This document shows positions 1 to 5,670 of a stretch of 9,826 bases of DNA, piece after piece (the first letter of the stretch is position 1; the number at the start of each line of letters is the position of its first letter). Source of the stretch: Sedimentisphaerales bacterium. Lineage in GTDB: Bacteria; Planctomycetota; Phycisphaerae; Sedimentisphaerales; SM23-30. The notes below the pieces were generated by a model. The model saw only the letters and a list, made by a program, of their open reading frames with translations, ran no database searches and was not told the DNA's origin. Position numbers and translations under genes: made by a program. Where the stretch lies: contig JAFGDI010000086.1 in NCBI GenBank assembly GCA_016932145.1, forward strand, positions 1 through 9,826, written 5' to 3'.

Positions 1-19
1 AAAACCTTTGATGGCAAAA

Positions 20-40
20 TTAACACGGTGAACGGTTACA
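20..40 (+). repeat. Copy of dispersed GTGAACGGTTAC motif
   Basis: The 12 bases at 28-39 (GTGAACGGTTAC) are the exact reverse complement of 4602-4613, and the wider stretch from TTAAC at 20 resembles 4789-4808 in the same orientation. It lies beyond the terminator of the DUF4914 gene, in non-coding DNA. It may be one end of another copy of the repeat element at 4601-4808, with the rest outside the window. Only the short identity is directly seen; the element interpretation is inferred. Confidence 0.5.
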
Positions 41-68
41 ACTATTCTTATTTATATAATAATCAGAT

Positions 69-130
69 AAAAAAACCGCAGCAAGCAAAAAGACATTTTA
101 TCGTGTCTCTTTGCCTTACTGCGGTTTTTT
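69..130 (-). terminator. Rho-independent terminator after the DUF4914 gene (bidirectional)
   Basis: A perfect 12-bp pairing joins 70-81 (A6 then CCGCAG) with 119-130 (CTGCGG then T6), and the interior 82-118 continues as an imperfect stem (GCAAAAAGACA against TGTCTCTTTGC). Read on the minus strand it gives a GC stem followed by a run of Ts at 75-69, about 35 nt past the DUF4914 stop. The flanking A and T tracts make it equally able to stop transcription entering from the left on the plus strand. Confidence 0.85.
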
Positions 131-164
131 ATTTTCTCTTTGTCTGTCCTCTGTAACTGCCAGA

Positions 165-2051
165 CTACATCATCTTAACATAGTCATCTACGCCGCCATC
201 ATCCAGGCAACAGGCAATAATATCTTTGCCCAGTTGATCAAGCTCAGAATGCATTATCTTCTTCAACTCGCGATAGAAGAAATCATACAATATCTTTGAG
301 CCGCGATCATATCCATCAGTACCGATCTCACGCTGAAGCTGTACCTGAAGCATCCAGCGAGGTATGTGCTGACCTTCAACCTGCATTGAATCAAGCGAGT
401 AACCCAAAAGGGAACAACGAGACTCTACCAACTGGCCTGACCTGAACGAAGCAGTACCACGACGAGCCAGATATTCACGGCTTATCCACTGGGGCATAAA
501 ACCTGTCTGCCAACAGCCAACATGCTGATTGGGTATTAACACATATCTGACCTTCGGTGTCTGTACCATCTGCCTGAGCAGCAGATTGGCCTGATCAACT
601 ACACGACCGGTAGCAAAGGGCCAGTACGAACCAACACCCTCGCTAACCAGACCAGAATCAGCTCCGCTTATACTCGGATTACCATGACCACGCGGTGCAA
701 CCAAACGCCAGAGCCAGGCCAGAGCCGGCGGCAAAATATGCAAATAACCAATTATACCATAAGTCGGATTCTCGCGGGTACAAGGCGGAGTACGCACACC
801 AAAGCTGCGAATCATTACCTCAGCCGGGTCATTCACTACGCCGGGCATAAAACTGCGGGGCATAATAACTCGCGGATTGGGACATGGCTTGCCCGGCGCA
901 TCTTCTATATGATCCCAGATCAGAGCCGTAGCATCTGGAGCCGCGTCAATATTCAAAAAGATCAGCGGAGCCTTAGGATGTACCGTCTGCTTTTCCAGAT
1001 GCGGGTCAGTACCATAACGATCTATATGATTCACTCGCAGGAACCAAGCCTGCTCAGCATCGCGTACCTCAAGAAATCCATTTGTCGGTGTATCTACCGG
1101 ATTGGTCAGGGCCATATCGTCTGTCACCGGATATAGCTTACAACTCTGGGTAAAGGCCAGCGTTCTGTCCTCACCACTTATCGGGTTATGCCCCAGCAAT
1201 AACCGACCGTTCGGCTCACGATGCGGATATTCCAGCATTTCGCTCTTACCACCACCACTGGCACCTTCATGCATTATAGTGGTAATATTATCATAGGGCG
1301 TCTCTACCTGTACGGTTGAGGCATGCAAGGTCGGCCAATTCTCAGCTTCTCCTATATTAAGCAATATACCGTAAACACCCTTTTTAGCACTGGGGCCCGG
1401 GTATAAATTATAAGAAAATACCTCATGGAAATGTTCCAGGCGGTTATGAACTACTACCTGACGACCATTATAATGTGTATGTCTGAATGGCGGTGCCAGA
1501 TAAATAGCACTGCTGATCTCAAAATCGGCGGGCATCTCCAGCGGATTAACAAAACCCTGCAAATCTGCCAGACCACCAATAAAGAACCCGGCATTTTTCG
1601 GAGCCAACAATACGCCGCCTCGATTGGCCTTGGTGTCCATACTACCCAGATTGAACAGAGTGACTACCAGATCCTGGCCCTTAAGCCATTCAAAGGTCTC
1701 ACCACGCACCGGCTCAAAACTGCCGCCAAATCGAGATTCGTAAGTTACCCGGTCTGTATCACGACTATCTGCCACAAAGGAGCAGTCCGGATCACGACGA
1801 CGCAGGTATGGGTCAACATAATTCACTGTCAAACCATTACGAACCTTGGTTACTACCACTTCTAACACTTCTTTACCATCTACCGGATAAGAAACATCAT
1901 AGGTACCCTGTTTTTTACCGCCCATCGCAAGATCAAAGATCTCCTGCCTGCTCGTCGGGAATAGCACCGACTTAGCTCCGGCAATTATTTCCTTAACCTG
2001 AGCTGGTAAGCCCAGATCCTGCCATGATTCGATAAAATTAATGCTCTGCAA
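165..2051 (-). CDS. DUF4914-family protein with PEPCK/HprK-like P-loop
   Basis: A 628-residue soluble protein with no signal peptide or membrane segment visible. I assign it to the uncharacterised DUF4914 family from memory of its sequence style; its function is unknown. Residues 263-270 read GASGGGKS, fitting the G-x-S-G-x-G-K-[ST] P-loop typical of PEP carboxykinase and HPr kinase rather than common Walker A proteins. A hydrophobic stretch ending in D311-D312 (YPVTDD) could be the kinase-2 metal site. Histidines cluster at 191-209 and cysteines are scattered. A nucleotide-dependent kinase or carboxykinase-like activity is therefore an inference. The start is TTG at 2051: AGGAG lies 9 nt upstream, a TGA closes the frame just before, and no nearby ATG fits. 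It is a single-gene unit with its own promoter (2313-2340), a long leader, and a terminator at 69-130. Confidence 0.8.
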   Translation of the reverse strand: MQSINFIESWQDLGLPAQVKEIIAGAKSVLFPTSRQEIFDLAMGGKKQGTYDVSYPVDGKEVLEVVVTKVRNGLTVNYVDPYLRRRDPDCSFVADSRDTDRVTYESRFGGSFEPVRGETFEWLKGQDLVVTLFNLGSMDTKANRGGVLLAPKNAGFFIGGLADLQGFVNPLEMPADFEISSAIYLAPPFRHTHYNGRQVVVHNRLEHFHEVFSYNLYPGPSAKKGVYGILLNIGEAENWPTLHASTVQVETPYDNITTIMHEGASGGGKSEMLEYPHREPNGRLLLGHNPISGEDRTLAFTQSCKLYPVTDDMALTNPVDTPTNGFLEVRDAEQAWFLRVNHIDRYGTDPHLEKQTVHPKAPLIFLNIDAAPDATALIWDHIEDAPGKPCPNPRVIMPRSFMPGVVNDPAEVMIRSFGVRTPPCTRENPTYGIIGYLHILPPALAWLWRLVAPRGHGNPSISGADSGLVSEGVGSYWPFATGRVVDQANLLLRQMVQTPKVRYVLIPNQHVGCWQTGFMPQWISREYLARRGTASFRSGQLVESRCSLLGYSLDSMQVEGQHIPRWMLQVQLQREIGTDGYDRGSKILYDFFYRELKKIMHSELDQLGKDIIACCLDDGGVDDYVKMM

Positions 2052-2060
2052 TGTTAGTTT

Positions 2061-2065
2061 CTCCT
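2061..2065 (-). promoter_or_regulatory. Ribosome-binding site that fixes a TTG start
   Basis: AGGAG sits 9 nt upstream of TTG at 2051-2049 on the minus strand. With an in-frame TGA at 2070-2068, it leaves TTG as the only sensible start for the DUF4914 gene. Confidence 0.8.
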
Positions 2066-2067
2066 GA

Positions 2068-2217
2068 TCATATCATAGTCGTCATTAACGGGGTTCTTTC
2101 CTGAACGCCAAATAAACTATCTGAAATGATCCTCTTGCGGTAAGGTGTTATCTGCGGCTGACCTAACAGCACGCAATCTCGTCTCTCTCTAATCTCAATA
2201 CCCCATACAATCGTCAT
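2068..2217 (-). CDS. Possible 49-residue leader ORF upstream of the DUF4914 gene
   Basis: An ATG at 2217-2215 opens a 49-codon frame closed by TGA at 2070-2068, 3 nt before the AGGAG of the DUF4914 gene. The frame lies wholly within that gene's predicted leader and is in the same frame as it. A run of six Gs (minus strand, positions 2226-2221) ends 3 nt before the ATG and could act weakly as a ribosome-binding site. The predicted peptide begins MTIVWGIEIRERR, is rich in arginine and isoleucine, and has no signal peptide, membrane segment or recognisable motif. It could be a translated leader or small protein coupled to the downstream gene, or simply a chance open frame. I do not recognise it. 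Confidence 0.25.
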   Translation of the reverse strand: MTIVWGIEIRERRDCVLLGQPQITPYRKRIISDSLFGVQERTPLMTTMI

Positions 2218-2312
2218 AAGCCCCCCGAATTAATAGTTTTACAATAATACAGGATTGCTAATGCGATCTGTCAGCAGTGTAAGCTCTGCTCAACCTTTGA
2301 CAAATCCATAAG

Positions 2313-2340
2313 ATAATAGCAATATTATCCAAAAAGTCAA
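2313..2340 (-). promoter_or_regulatory. Sigma70-type promoter for the DUF4914 gene
   Basis: On the minus strand TTGACT (2340-2335) is followed after 16 nt by TATTAT (2318-2313). Each box differs from consensus at one base. A start at about 2306-2305 is expected. It sits in AT-rich DNA between the rpsA terminator and the DUF4914 gene, and nothing else nearby competes. Confidence 0.75.
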
Positions 2341-2403
2341 GAAAACTGTGTTTAAATAAAACTATAGCATGAAAATATTGATTAAGCCCGTTGGGCGATG
2401 TTG

Positions 2404-2414
2404 CCCCCCCCCCC
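2404..2414. repeat. C11 homopolymer tract
   Basis: Eleven consecutive Cs, followed by AGGGG, so the 3' end of the tract can also pair as CCCC/GGGG. A small GCCC-GTT-GGGC hairpin lies just left at 2386-2396. The tract is non-coding, 60 to 70 bp upstream of the DUF4914 promoter -35 box and beyond the rpsA terminator. Tracts of this kind are prone to slippage in replication and in sequencing. Confidence 0.9.
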
Positions 2415-2427
2415 AGGGGTTAAAATA

Positions 2428-2463
2428 TAAAAAGCTCGCCAGAATCAACCGACGAGCTTTTTT
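2428..2463 (-). terminator. Rho-independent terminator of rpsA (bidirectional)
   Basis: AAAAGCTCG (2430-2438) pairs perfectly with CGAGCTTTT (2453-2461) around a 14-nt loop. On the minus strand the stem ends in a T-run (2433-2429), about 35 nt past the rpsA stop. The opposite strand also ends in Ts at 2458-2463. Confidence 0.85.
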
Positions 2464-2497
2464 AACTTATCTTATAAATAATCAGACTTATATCTTA

Positions 2498-4267
2498 TTA
2501 TTTATTCTTGTCAACCGGGTTGACCTTCTGGAACAGGCTGCTGTCGATTAACTGACCGCTAGACCTGCCGTCGATACCGCCACCACGACGACTGTCGTCA
2601 GTAGCAGCATCATCTTCGTTAGCCCACTGGGCGCGTTTGAGTGACAGACCAATCTTGCGGTCATCAATATCGACCCGTAAGATCTTAACTTCCACATCTT
2701 CGCCAACCTTGACAATGTCCTGCGGACCTTCTACCTTGTCATCGCTCAGCTCAGAAATGTGCAGCAGACCTTCGAGGTCTTCTTCCAGCTCAATGAACAC
2801 ACCAAAGTTGGTGAGCTTGGTAACCTTGCCACGCACGATCTGGCCTGGCAGGTACTTATCTGGAATAGCATGAGCCCACGGATCTTCGGTCATCTGCTTG
2901 AGACCAAGACCAACACGCTGCTTCTCCTGATCAACATTAAGCACGATACACTTGATATCCTGGCCCTTCTTGAGCATTTCGCCTGGGTGACTGATCTTCT
3001 TGGTCCAGCTCATATCTGATACATGGAGCAGACCATCGATACCTTCTTCGATCTCGATAAAGGCACCATAGTTAGCCAGATTGCGAACCTTGCCCTCAAC
3101 CACAGTTCCCGGAGGATACTTATGAACCACCTGGGTCCATGGATTCTCAGCCAACTGCTTGATACCCAGAGATATCTCCTGCTTTTCCGGAACTACTTCC
3201 AGAACTACAACTTCGATCTCATCGCCAACATTAAGCAGCTCGCCCGGGTGATTTACACGCTTGGTCCAGCTCATCTCGGAAATGTGTACCAGACCCTCGA
3301 TGCCCTCTTCCAGCTTGATAAATGCACCATAATTGGTGATGTTTACAACTGTGCCCTTCACTACGCCGTGTACCGGATAACGGTCCTTGGCTGTGATCCA
3401 TGGGCTTTCTGTCTTCTGCTTGAGACCAAGAGCGATCTTCTCTTTGCTCTCGTCTATGCTCAGGATCTTTACCTCGATCTCCTGGTCCAGAGATACTATC
3501 TTGGACGGGTGAGTTACGCGACCCCAGCTCATATCGGTTATGTGCAGCAGACCGTCAAGACCGCCCAGATCGATGAACGCACCGAAATCAGCGATATTCT
3601 TAACGATACCCTTGCGAACCTGACCAACCTGAATTTCGTCCATCAGGCTGCTCTTGGCATTGGCTCTCTGCTCTTCCAACAGTTTACGACGAGAAATAAC
3701 AATATTGCGTCTTTCTTCGTCTATCTTCAATATCTTGGCTTCCAGGTCGGTATTGAGATACTCTGATATATCGCCAGGGCGACGAATATCTACCTGTGAA
3801 GCAGGCAGGAAGACCGGCACACCAACATCAACCAGCAGACCGCCCTTGATACGACGAACTACGCGGCCGACGATAATATCGCCTTCCTTCTTTGTCTTGA
3901 TAATGCGTTCCCAACCGCGAATACGGTCGGCTTTACGCTTGCTCAGTTCGATCTGGCCGCTGCTTGATTCAACAGACTCCAGGAAAACTTCCACGGTATC
4001 GCCGATCTTGATCTCTGCGGGGTCATTAAACTCTGAATCGCTTATACTGCCTTCGCTCTTAAGACCTACCTCGATTATTACATCGCCGCCAATATAATTG
4101 ACAATTGTACCGGTAAGTATTGTGCCAGGCTCAAAATTTGTGACTGTCTGATCGATCAGAGTCATCATGCGATCTTCACCTTCGGTGAGGTTCAGAGCTT
4201 CGGCGATCTGCCTTTCAATCGCGTCTTCATCAATCTGGAAATCGTGGAATATGCTTTTATCTACCAT
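2498..4267 (-). CDS. rpsA: 30S ribosomal protein S1
   Basis: S1 binds mRNA on the small ribosomal subunit and helps initiation on structured or weak-SD messages. The 589-residue product has six S1 (OB-fold) domains at about 46-112, 127-196, 213-283, 298-370, 385-457 and 473-545. Domains 3-6 carry the typical GAFI/GVFI and GLLHIS/GLVHIS signatures and the W-x-x-x-x-x-HP linker in 3-5, while 1 and 2 are divergent, as in the family. A charged, glycine- and serine-rich tail follows residue 550. Length and domain number match full-length S1. I chose ATG at 4267 because AAGG lies 9 nt upstream and the conserved N-terminus begins there. The frame stays open a further 62 codons, but that stretch crosses the promoter at 4391-4419 and cannot be translated from it. 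It is a monocistronic gene with its own promoter, structured leader and terminator. Confidence 0.97.
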   Translation of the reverse strand: MVDKSIFHDFQIDEDAIERQIAEALNLTEGEDRMMTLIDQTVTNFEPGTILTGTIVNYIGGDVIIEVGLKSEGSISDSEFNDPAEIKIGDTVEVFLESVESSSGQIELSKRKADRIRGWERIIKTKKEGDIIVGRVVRRIKGGLLVDVGVPVFLPASQVDIRRPGDISEYLNTDLEAKILKIDEERRNIVISRRKLLEEQRANAKSSLMDEIQVGQVRKGIVKNIADFGAFIDLGGLDGLLHITDMSWGRVTHPSKIVSLDQEIEVKILSIDESKEKIALGLKQKTESPWITAKDRYPVHGVVKGTVVNITNYGAFIKLEEGIEGLVHISEMSWTKRVNHPGELLNVGDEIEVVVLEVVPEKQEISLGIKQLAENPWTQVVHKYPPGTVVEGKVRNLANYGAFIEIEEGIDGLLHVSDMSWTKKISHPGEMLKKGQDIKCIVLNVDQEKQRVGLGLKQMTEDPWAHAIPDKYLPGQIVRGKVTKLTNFGVFIELEEDLEGLLHISELSDDKVEGPQDIVKVGEDVEVKILRVDIDDRKIGLSLKRAQWANEDDAATDDSRRGGGIDGRSSGQLIDSSLFQKVNPVDKNK

Positions 4268-4384
4268 AAATAAAAACCTTAAAGAAGTGGAAACTTCAAC
4301 CGGGTTCCTCAGGAATCTCGCAGCCTGCCCGTAACACAGCTGCTTCCTCTTACATCTCTTATCGCACCATGCGACAAAATAAAG
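4268..4384 (-). promoter_or_regulatory. Structured 5' leader of rpsA
   Basis: About 117 nt separate the predicted transcription start from the rpsA ATG. Short hairpins can be drawn along the minus strand: TCGCA-TGG-TGCGA (4374-4362), GCAGC...GCTGC (4343-4320), TTCC-TGA-GGAA (4315-4305) and GAAGT-TTCC-ACTTC (4297-4284). The last ends just before the AAGG ribosome-binding site (4280-4277). In Gammaproteobacteria S1 represses its own translation through a hairpin-rich leader. Similar control here is inference, since I recognise no conserved sequence. Confidence 0.5.
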
Positions 4385-4390
4385 AGGTGA

Positions 4391-4419
4391 ATTATACAAC
4401 CAAAAAACACTATTGTCAA
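4391..4419 (-). promoter_or_regulatory. Consensus sigma70 promoter of rpsA
   Basis: On the minus strand TTGACA (4419-4414), a 17-nt spacer and TATAAT (4396-4391) match consensus at every position. An A/T-rich stretch containing AAAACTTT and AAAAAC (4439-4421) lies upstream and could act as an UP element. The start should fall near 4384. This strength suits a ribosomal protein gene. Confidence 0.92.
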
Positions 4420-4439
4420 TCGTTTTTGGCAAAGTTTTG

Positions 4440-4600
4440 CATAAACAAGACAAGCATACGAGTAAATATCTACAAATAAATAAGTTAAGAAGAAATTTAG
4501 CTCAGAGCAAAATACGCTACACTCCTGCCATCCAGACCATTAACAAGCAAAAAAGCCGGAAACGCCCTGCCATAAAACCAGATTGTACATCTAAGAACTG
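4440..4600. other. Intergenic DNA with no recognised feature
   Basis: AT-rich sequence upstream of the rpsA promoter and left of the repeat element. No frame looks coding: the open plus-strand frame here runs antisense through the rpsA promoter and has an unstructured, lysine- and isoleucine-rich translation. No tRNA, terminator or promoter could be supported. Confidence 0.6.
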
Positions 4601-4622
4601 CGTAACCGTTCACAGCGTTTAC
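4601..4622 (-). repeat. Left outer arm of repeat element (GTAACCGTTCAC motif)
   Basis: 4602-4613 is the exact reverse complement of 28-39. The 20 bases at 4600-4619 match the reverse complement of 4791-4810 at 15 of 20 positions, so they can form the outer arm of an inverted repeat about 210 bp long around the element at 4663-4790. Confidence 0.5.
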
Positions 4623-4662
4623 ATAGATTGCAGAGATAACTGTGAACTAAATATTGTTTAGT

Positions 4663-4790
4663 AACAAGTAATAAGTGACAAGAAACAAGCTCATGAATCT
4701 CGCTCCGCTCGAAGCTGATTTAAATTTAAAACAGTCTGCCCGGAGGGCAATCCTGAGCTTAATTCTTATTTCTTGTTTCTTATTACTGTT
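4663..4790. repeat. Imperfect inverted-repeat element, MITE/REP-like
   Basis: The left arm 4663-4696 (AACAAGTAATAAG... to AAGCTCATGA) and the right arm 4751-4790 (TCCTGAGCTT... to CTTATTACTGTT) are near reverse complements, with a few mismatches and a short insertion in the right arm. The core holds smaller palindromes, including TGCCC-GGA-GGGCA at 4737-4749. The arms are built of AAGAAACAAG/AATAAG-type units. There is no transposase, and the 60-codon minus frame across it is only the translation of the repeat. It ends 26 bp from the XRE-cupin stop codon and may fold in that gene's 3' UTR. Confidence 0.65.
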
Positions 4791-4808
4791 AACCGTGTAA
4801 ACGGTTAC
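4789..4808 (+). repeat. Right outer arm of repeat element, with its own hairpin
   Basis: The stretch contains a perfect palindrome AACCGT-GTAA-ACGGTT (4791-4806) and shares the ACGGTTACA core with the copy at 20-40. It lies 8 nt past the XRE-cupin stop codon. On the minus strand the hairpin is not followed by a T-run, so it is not a standard terminator. Confidence 0.55.
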
Positions 4809-4815
4809 AGAACTG

Positions 4816-5430
4816 CTATTCTGCCTCATCTGCCATCTCAGCTTCAGAAATAGCAGGTATCGCCTCCTGAGAGTTCTGGCAACAGTATGACTGCACCACT
4901 ACCAGACGGGCTATGCCCCCTATTGCCTCAAAGGTATGACGAAAACAAGAGTTAAAGCAAATATACTGACCCTTTTTCAGTGTATATTCTTTACCCGAAA
5001 TCGTTATCAGGACCTTACCCTCAACCACAGTACAGGTCACGCGATAGGATAGATATTTCAAGGCATCATTGACCTTATCACCCGGTATCTTCTCATCTGG
5101 TGACAGTTTCACACATAAACAATGCACACCCTCATTACAGGCCAACACCGCATTACTGGTTTTGCCCGCGGAAAAAACCTTCTTTTCCAGATCCCTCACC
5201 TCAACCTCAGGCACCATCGCCATTTGCAGCAGATCCATTACCGAAAAATCCAGTGCCTGGGCAATCGCATTCAAAGTGGGAAGCGTTGGCACATTTTTAC
5301 CAGTCTCAATAAGATAAAGGGTAGGCCGGCTTATCCCGCTCTTTTCCGCCAGAATATCAAACTTAAAACCTTTACTCTTTCTTATACTTCTTACGATGGA
5401 AAAATCAAAACTTCCATTTACACTCTTCAT
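4816..5430 (-). CDS. XRE-family regulator with C-terminal cupin sensor domain, cysteine-rich
   Basis: A 204-residue DNA-binding regulator. An XRE/HTH_3 domain spans about 8-66, with the recognition region SGISRPTLYLIETGKNVPTL, then LNAIAQAL. A linker leads to a small cupin domain at about 97-182. In the family the cupin senses a small ligand or metal and the HTH represses nearby or metabolic genes; the ligand here is unknown. The cupin half holds all eight cysteines (98, 104, 106, 133, 158, 162, 183, 184). The usual cupin histidine pair is not obvious; H103 and H165 lie beside cysteines. I chose ATG 5430 because GGGAG lies 7 nt upstream, over a TTG 33 nt further up with a weaker site. It stands alone, 227 bp from tcdA. 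The palindrome at 5486-5502 suggests autoregulation. Confidence 0.85.
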   Translation of the reverse strand: MKSVNGSFDFSIVRSIRKSKGFKFDILAEKSGISRPTLYLIETGKNVPTLPTLNAIAQALDFSVMDLLQMAMVPEVEVRDLEKKVFSAGKTSNAVLACNEGVHCLCVKLSPDEKIPGDKVNDALKYLSYRVTCTVVEGKVLITISGKEYTLKKGQYICFNSCFRHTFEAIGGIARLVVVQSYCCQNSQEAIPAISEAEMADEAE

Positions 5431-5485
5431 ACCAAATCTCCCAGATGATAAATGAGCTCTCAATATCTCTTAACACACCCTCCCA

Positions 5486-5502
5486 ACCCAGTACAACTGG
5501 GT
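5486..5502. promoter_or_regulatory. Palindrome ACCCAGT-ACA-ACTGGGT, candidate operator of the XRE-cupin gene
   Basis: Perfect 7-bp arms around a 3-bp spacer, centred about 64 bp upstream of the regulator's start codon. XRE dimers bind inverted repeats of about this size, often over their own promoter. An AT-rich box (TATTTA, minus strand 5516-5511) lies just upstream and could be a -10 element, which would place the palindrome at the transcription start. No good -35 box is visible, so the promoter is uncertain. Confidence 0.5.
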
Positions 5503-5635
5503 CAGAAATATAAATAGCTTCAGGGCAATAACTTAAAACAAATAACCTAAAACAACCTCTTCCTTACCTGTGCTCCAACTACCATTATCAACCATATTAA
5601 GAATAATCATGGATTTGCTTTGATAAATATTGAAT

Positions 5636-5670
5636 AAAAAAAATGGCAGTCAACTTCTTATTCAGTTAAC
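5636..5670 (-). terminator. Weak Rho-independent terminator overlapping the end of tcdA
   Basis: On the minus strand GTTAACT (5670-5664) pairs with AGTTGAC (5655-5649) with one G-U pair, around an 8-nt loop containing the tcdA stop codon. Five bases later comes a run of eight Ts (5643-5636). The stem is short and AT-rich, but the T-run is good. Confidence 0.55.

Larger units (their letters stand above)
2052..2306 (-). promoter_or_regulatory. Long 5' leader of the DUF4914 gene
   Basis: The distance from the predicted transcription start (about 2306-2305) to the TTG start is about 254 nt, unusually long. It begins with a small interrupted stem (TGTC/GACA and AGCAG/CTGCT, around 2301-2266) and contains the 49-codon ORF described separately. 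I recognise no known riboswitch class and see no terminator hairpin with a T-run inside it. Regulatory function is inferred only from length. Confidence 0.4.

Noticed and set aside
684..1865. Several plus-strand frames of 64-150 codons inside the DUF4914 gene
   Set aside because: All overlap a well-supported gene on the other strand, lack ribosome-binding sites and give no recognisable protein.
2369..2551. 60-codon plus-strand frame across the C tract and the rpsA terminator
   Set aside because: It runs through a terminator hairpin and into the 3' end of rpsA on the opposite strand; there is no ribosome-binding site and no protein-like content.
3023..3766. 247-codon plus-strand frame antisense to rpsA
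   Set aside because: It is the mirror of a strongly conserved S1 gene; the translation shows no domain, and the repeats in it reflect the S1 repeats.
4268..4453. 62-codon N-terminal extension of the S1 reading frame
   Set aside because: It spans the consensus promoter (4391-4419) and leader, has no ribosome-binding site or S1 similarity, and the conserved S1 N-terminus starts at 4267.
4490..4560. TTAGCTCAGAGC, resembling the D-arm of a tRNA
   Set aside because: No matching acceptor stem, anticodon arm or GTTCGA-type T-loop follows at the right distance.
4647..4829. 60-codon minus-strand frame after the XRE-cupin gene
   Set aside because: It is the translation of the inverted-repeat element and overlaps the end of the regulator gene; the hydrophobic tail comes from the AAGTAATAAG-type repeat.
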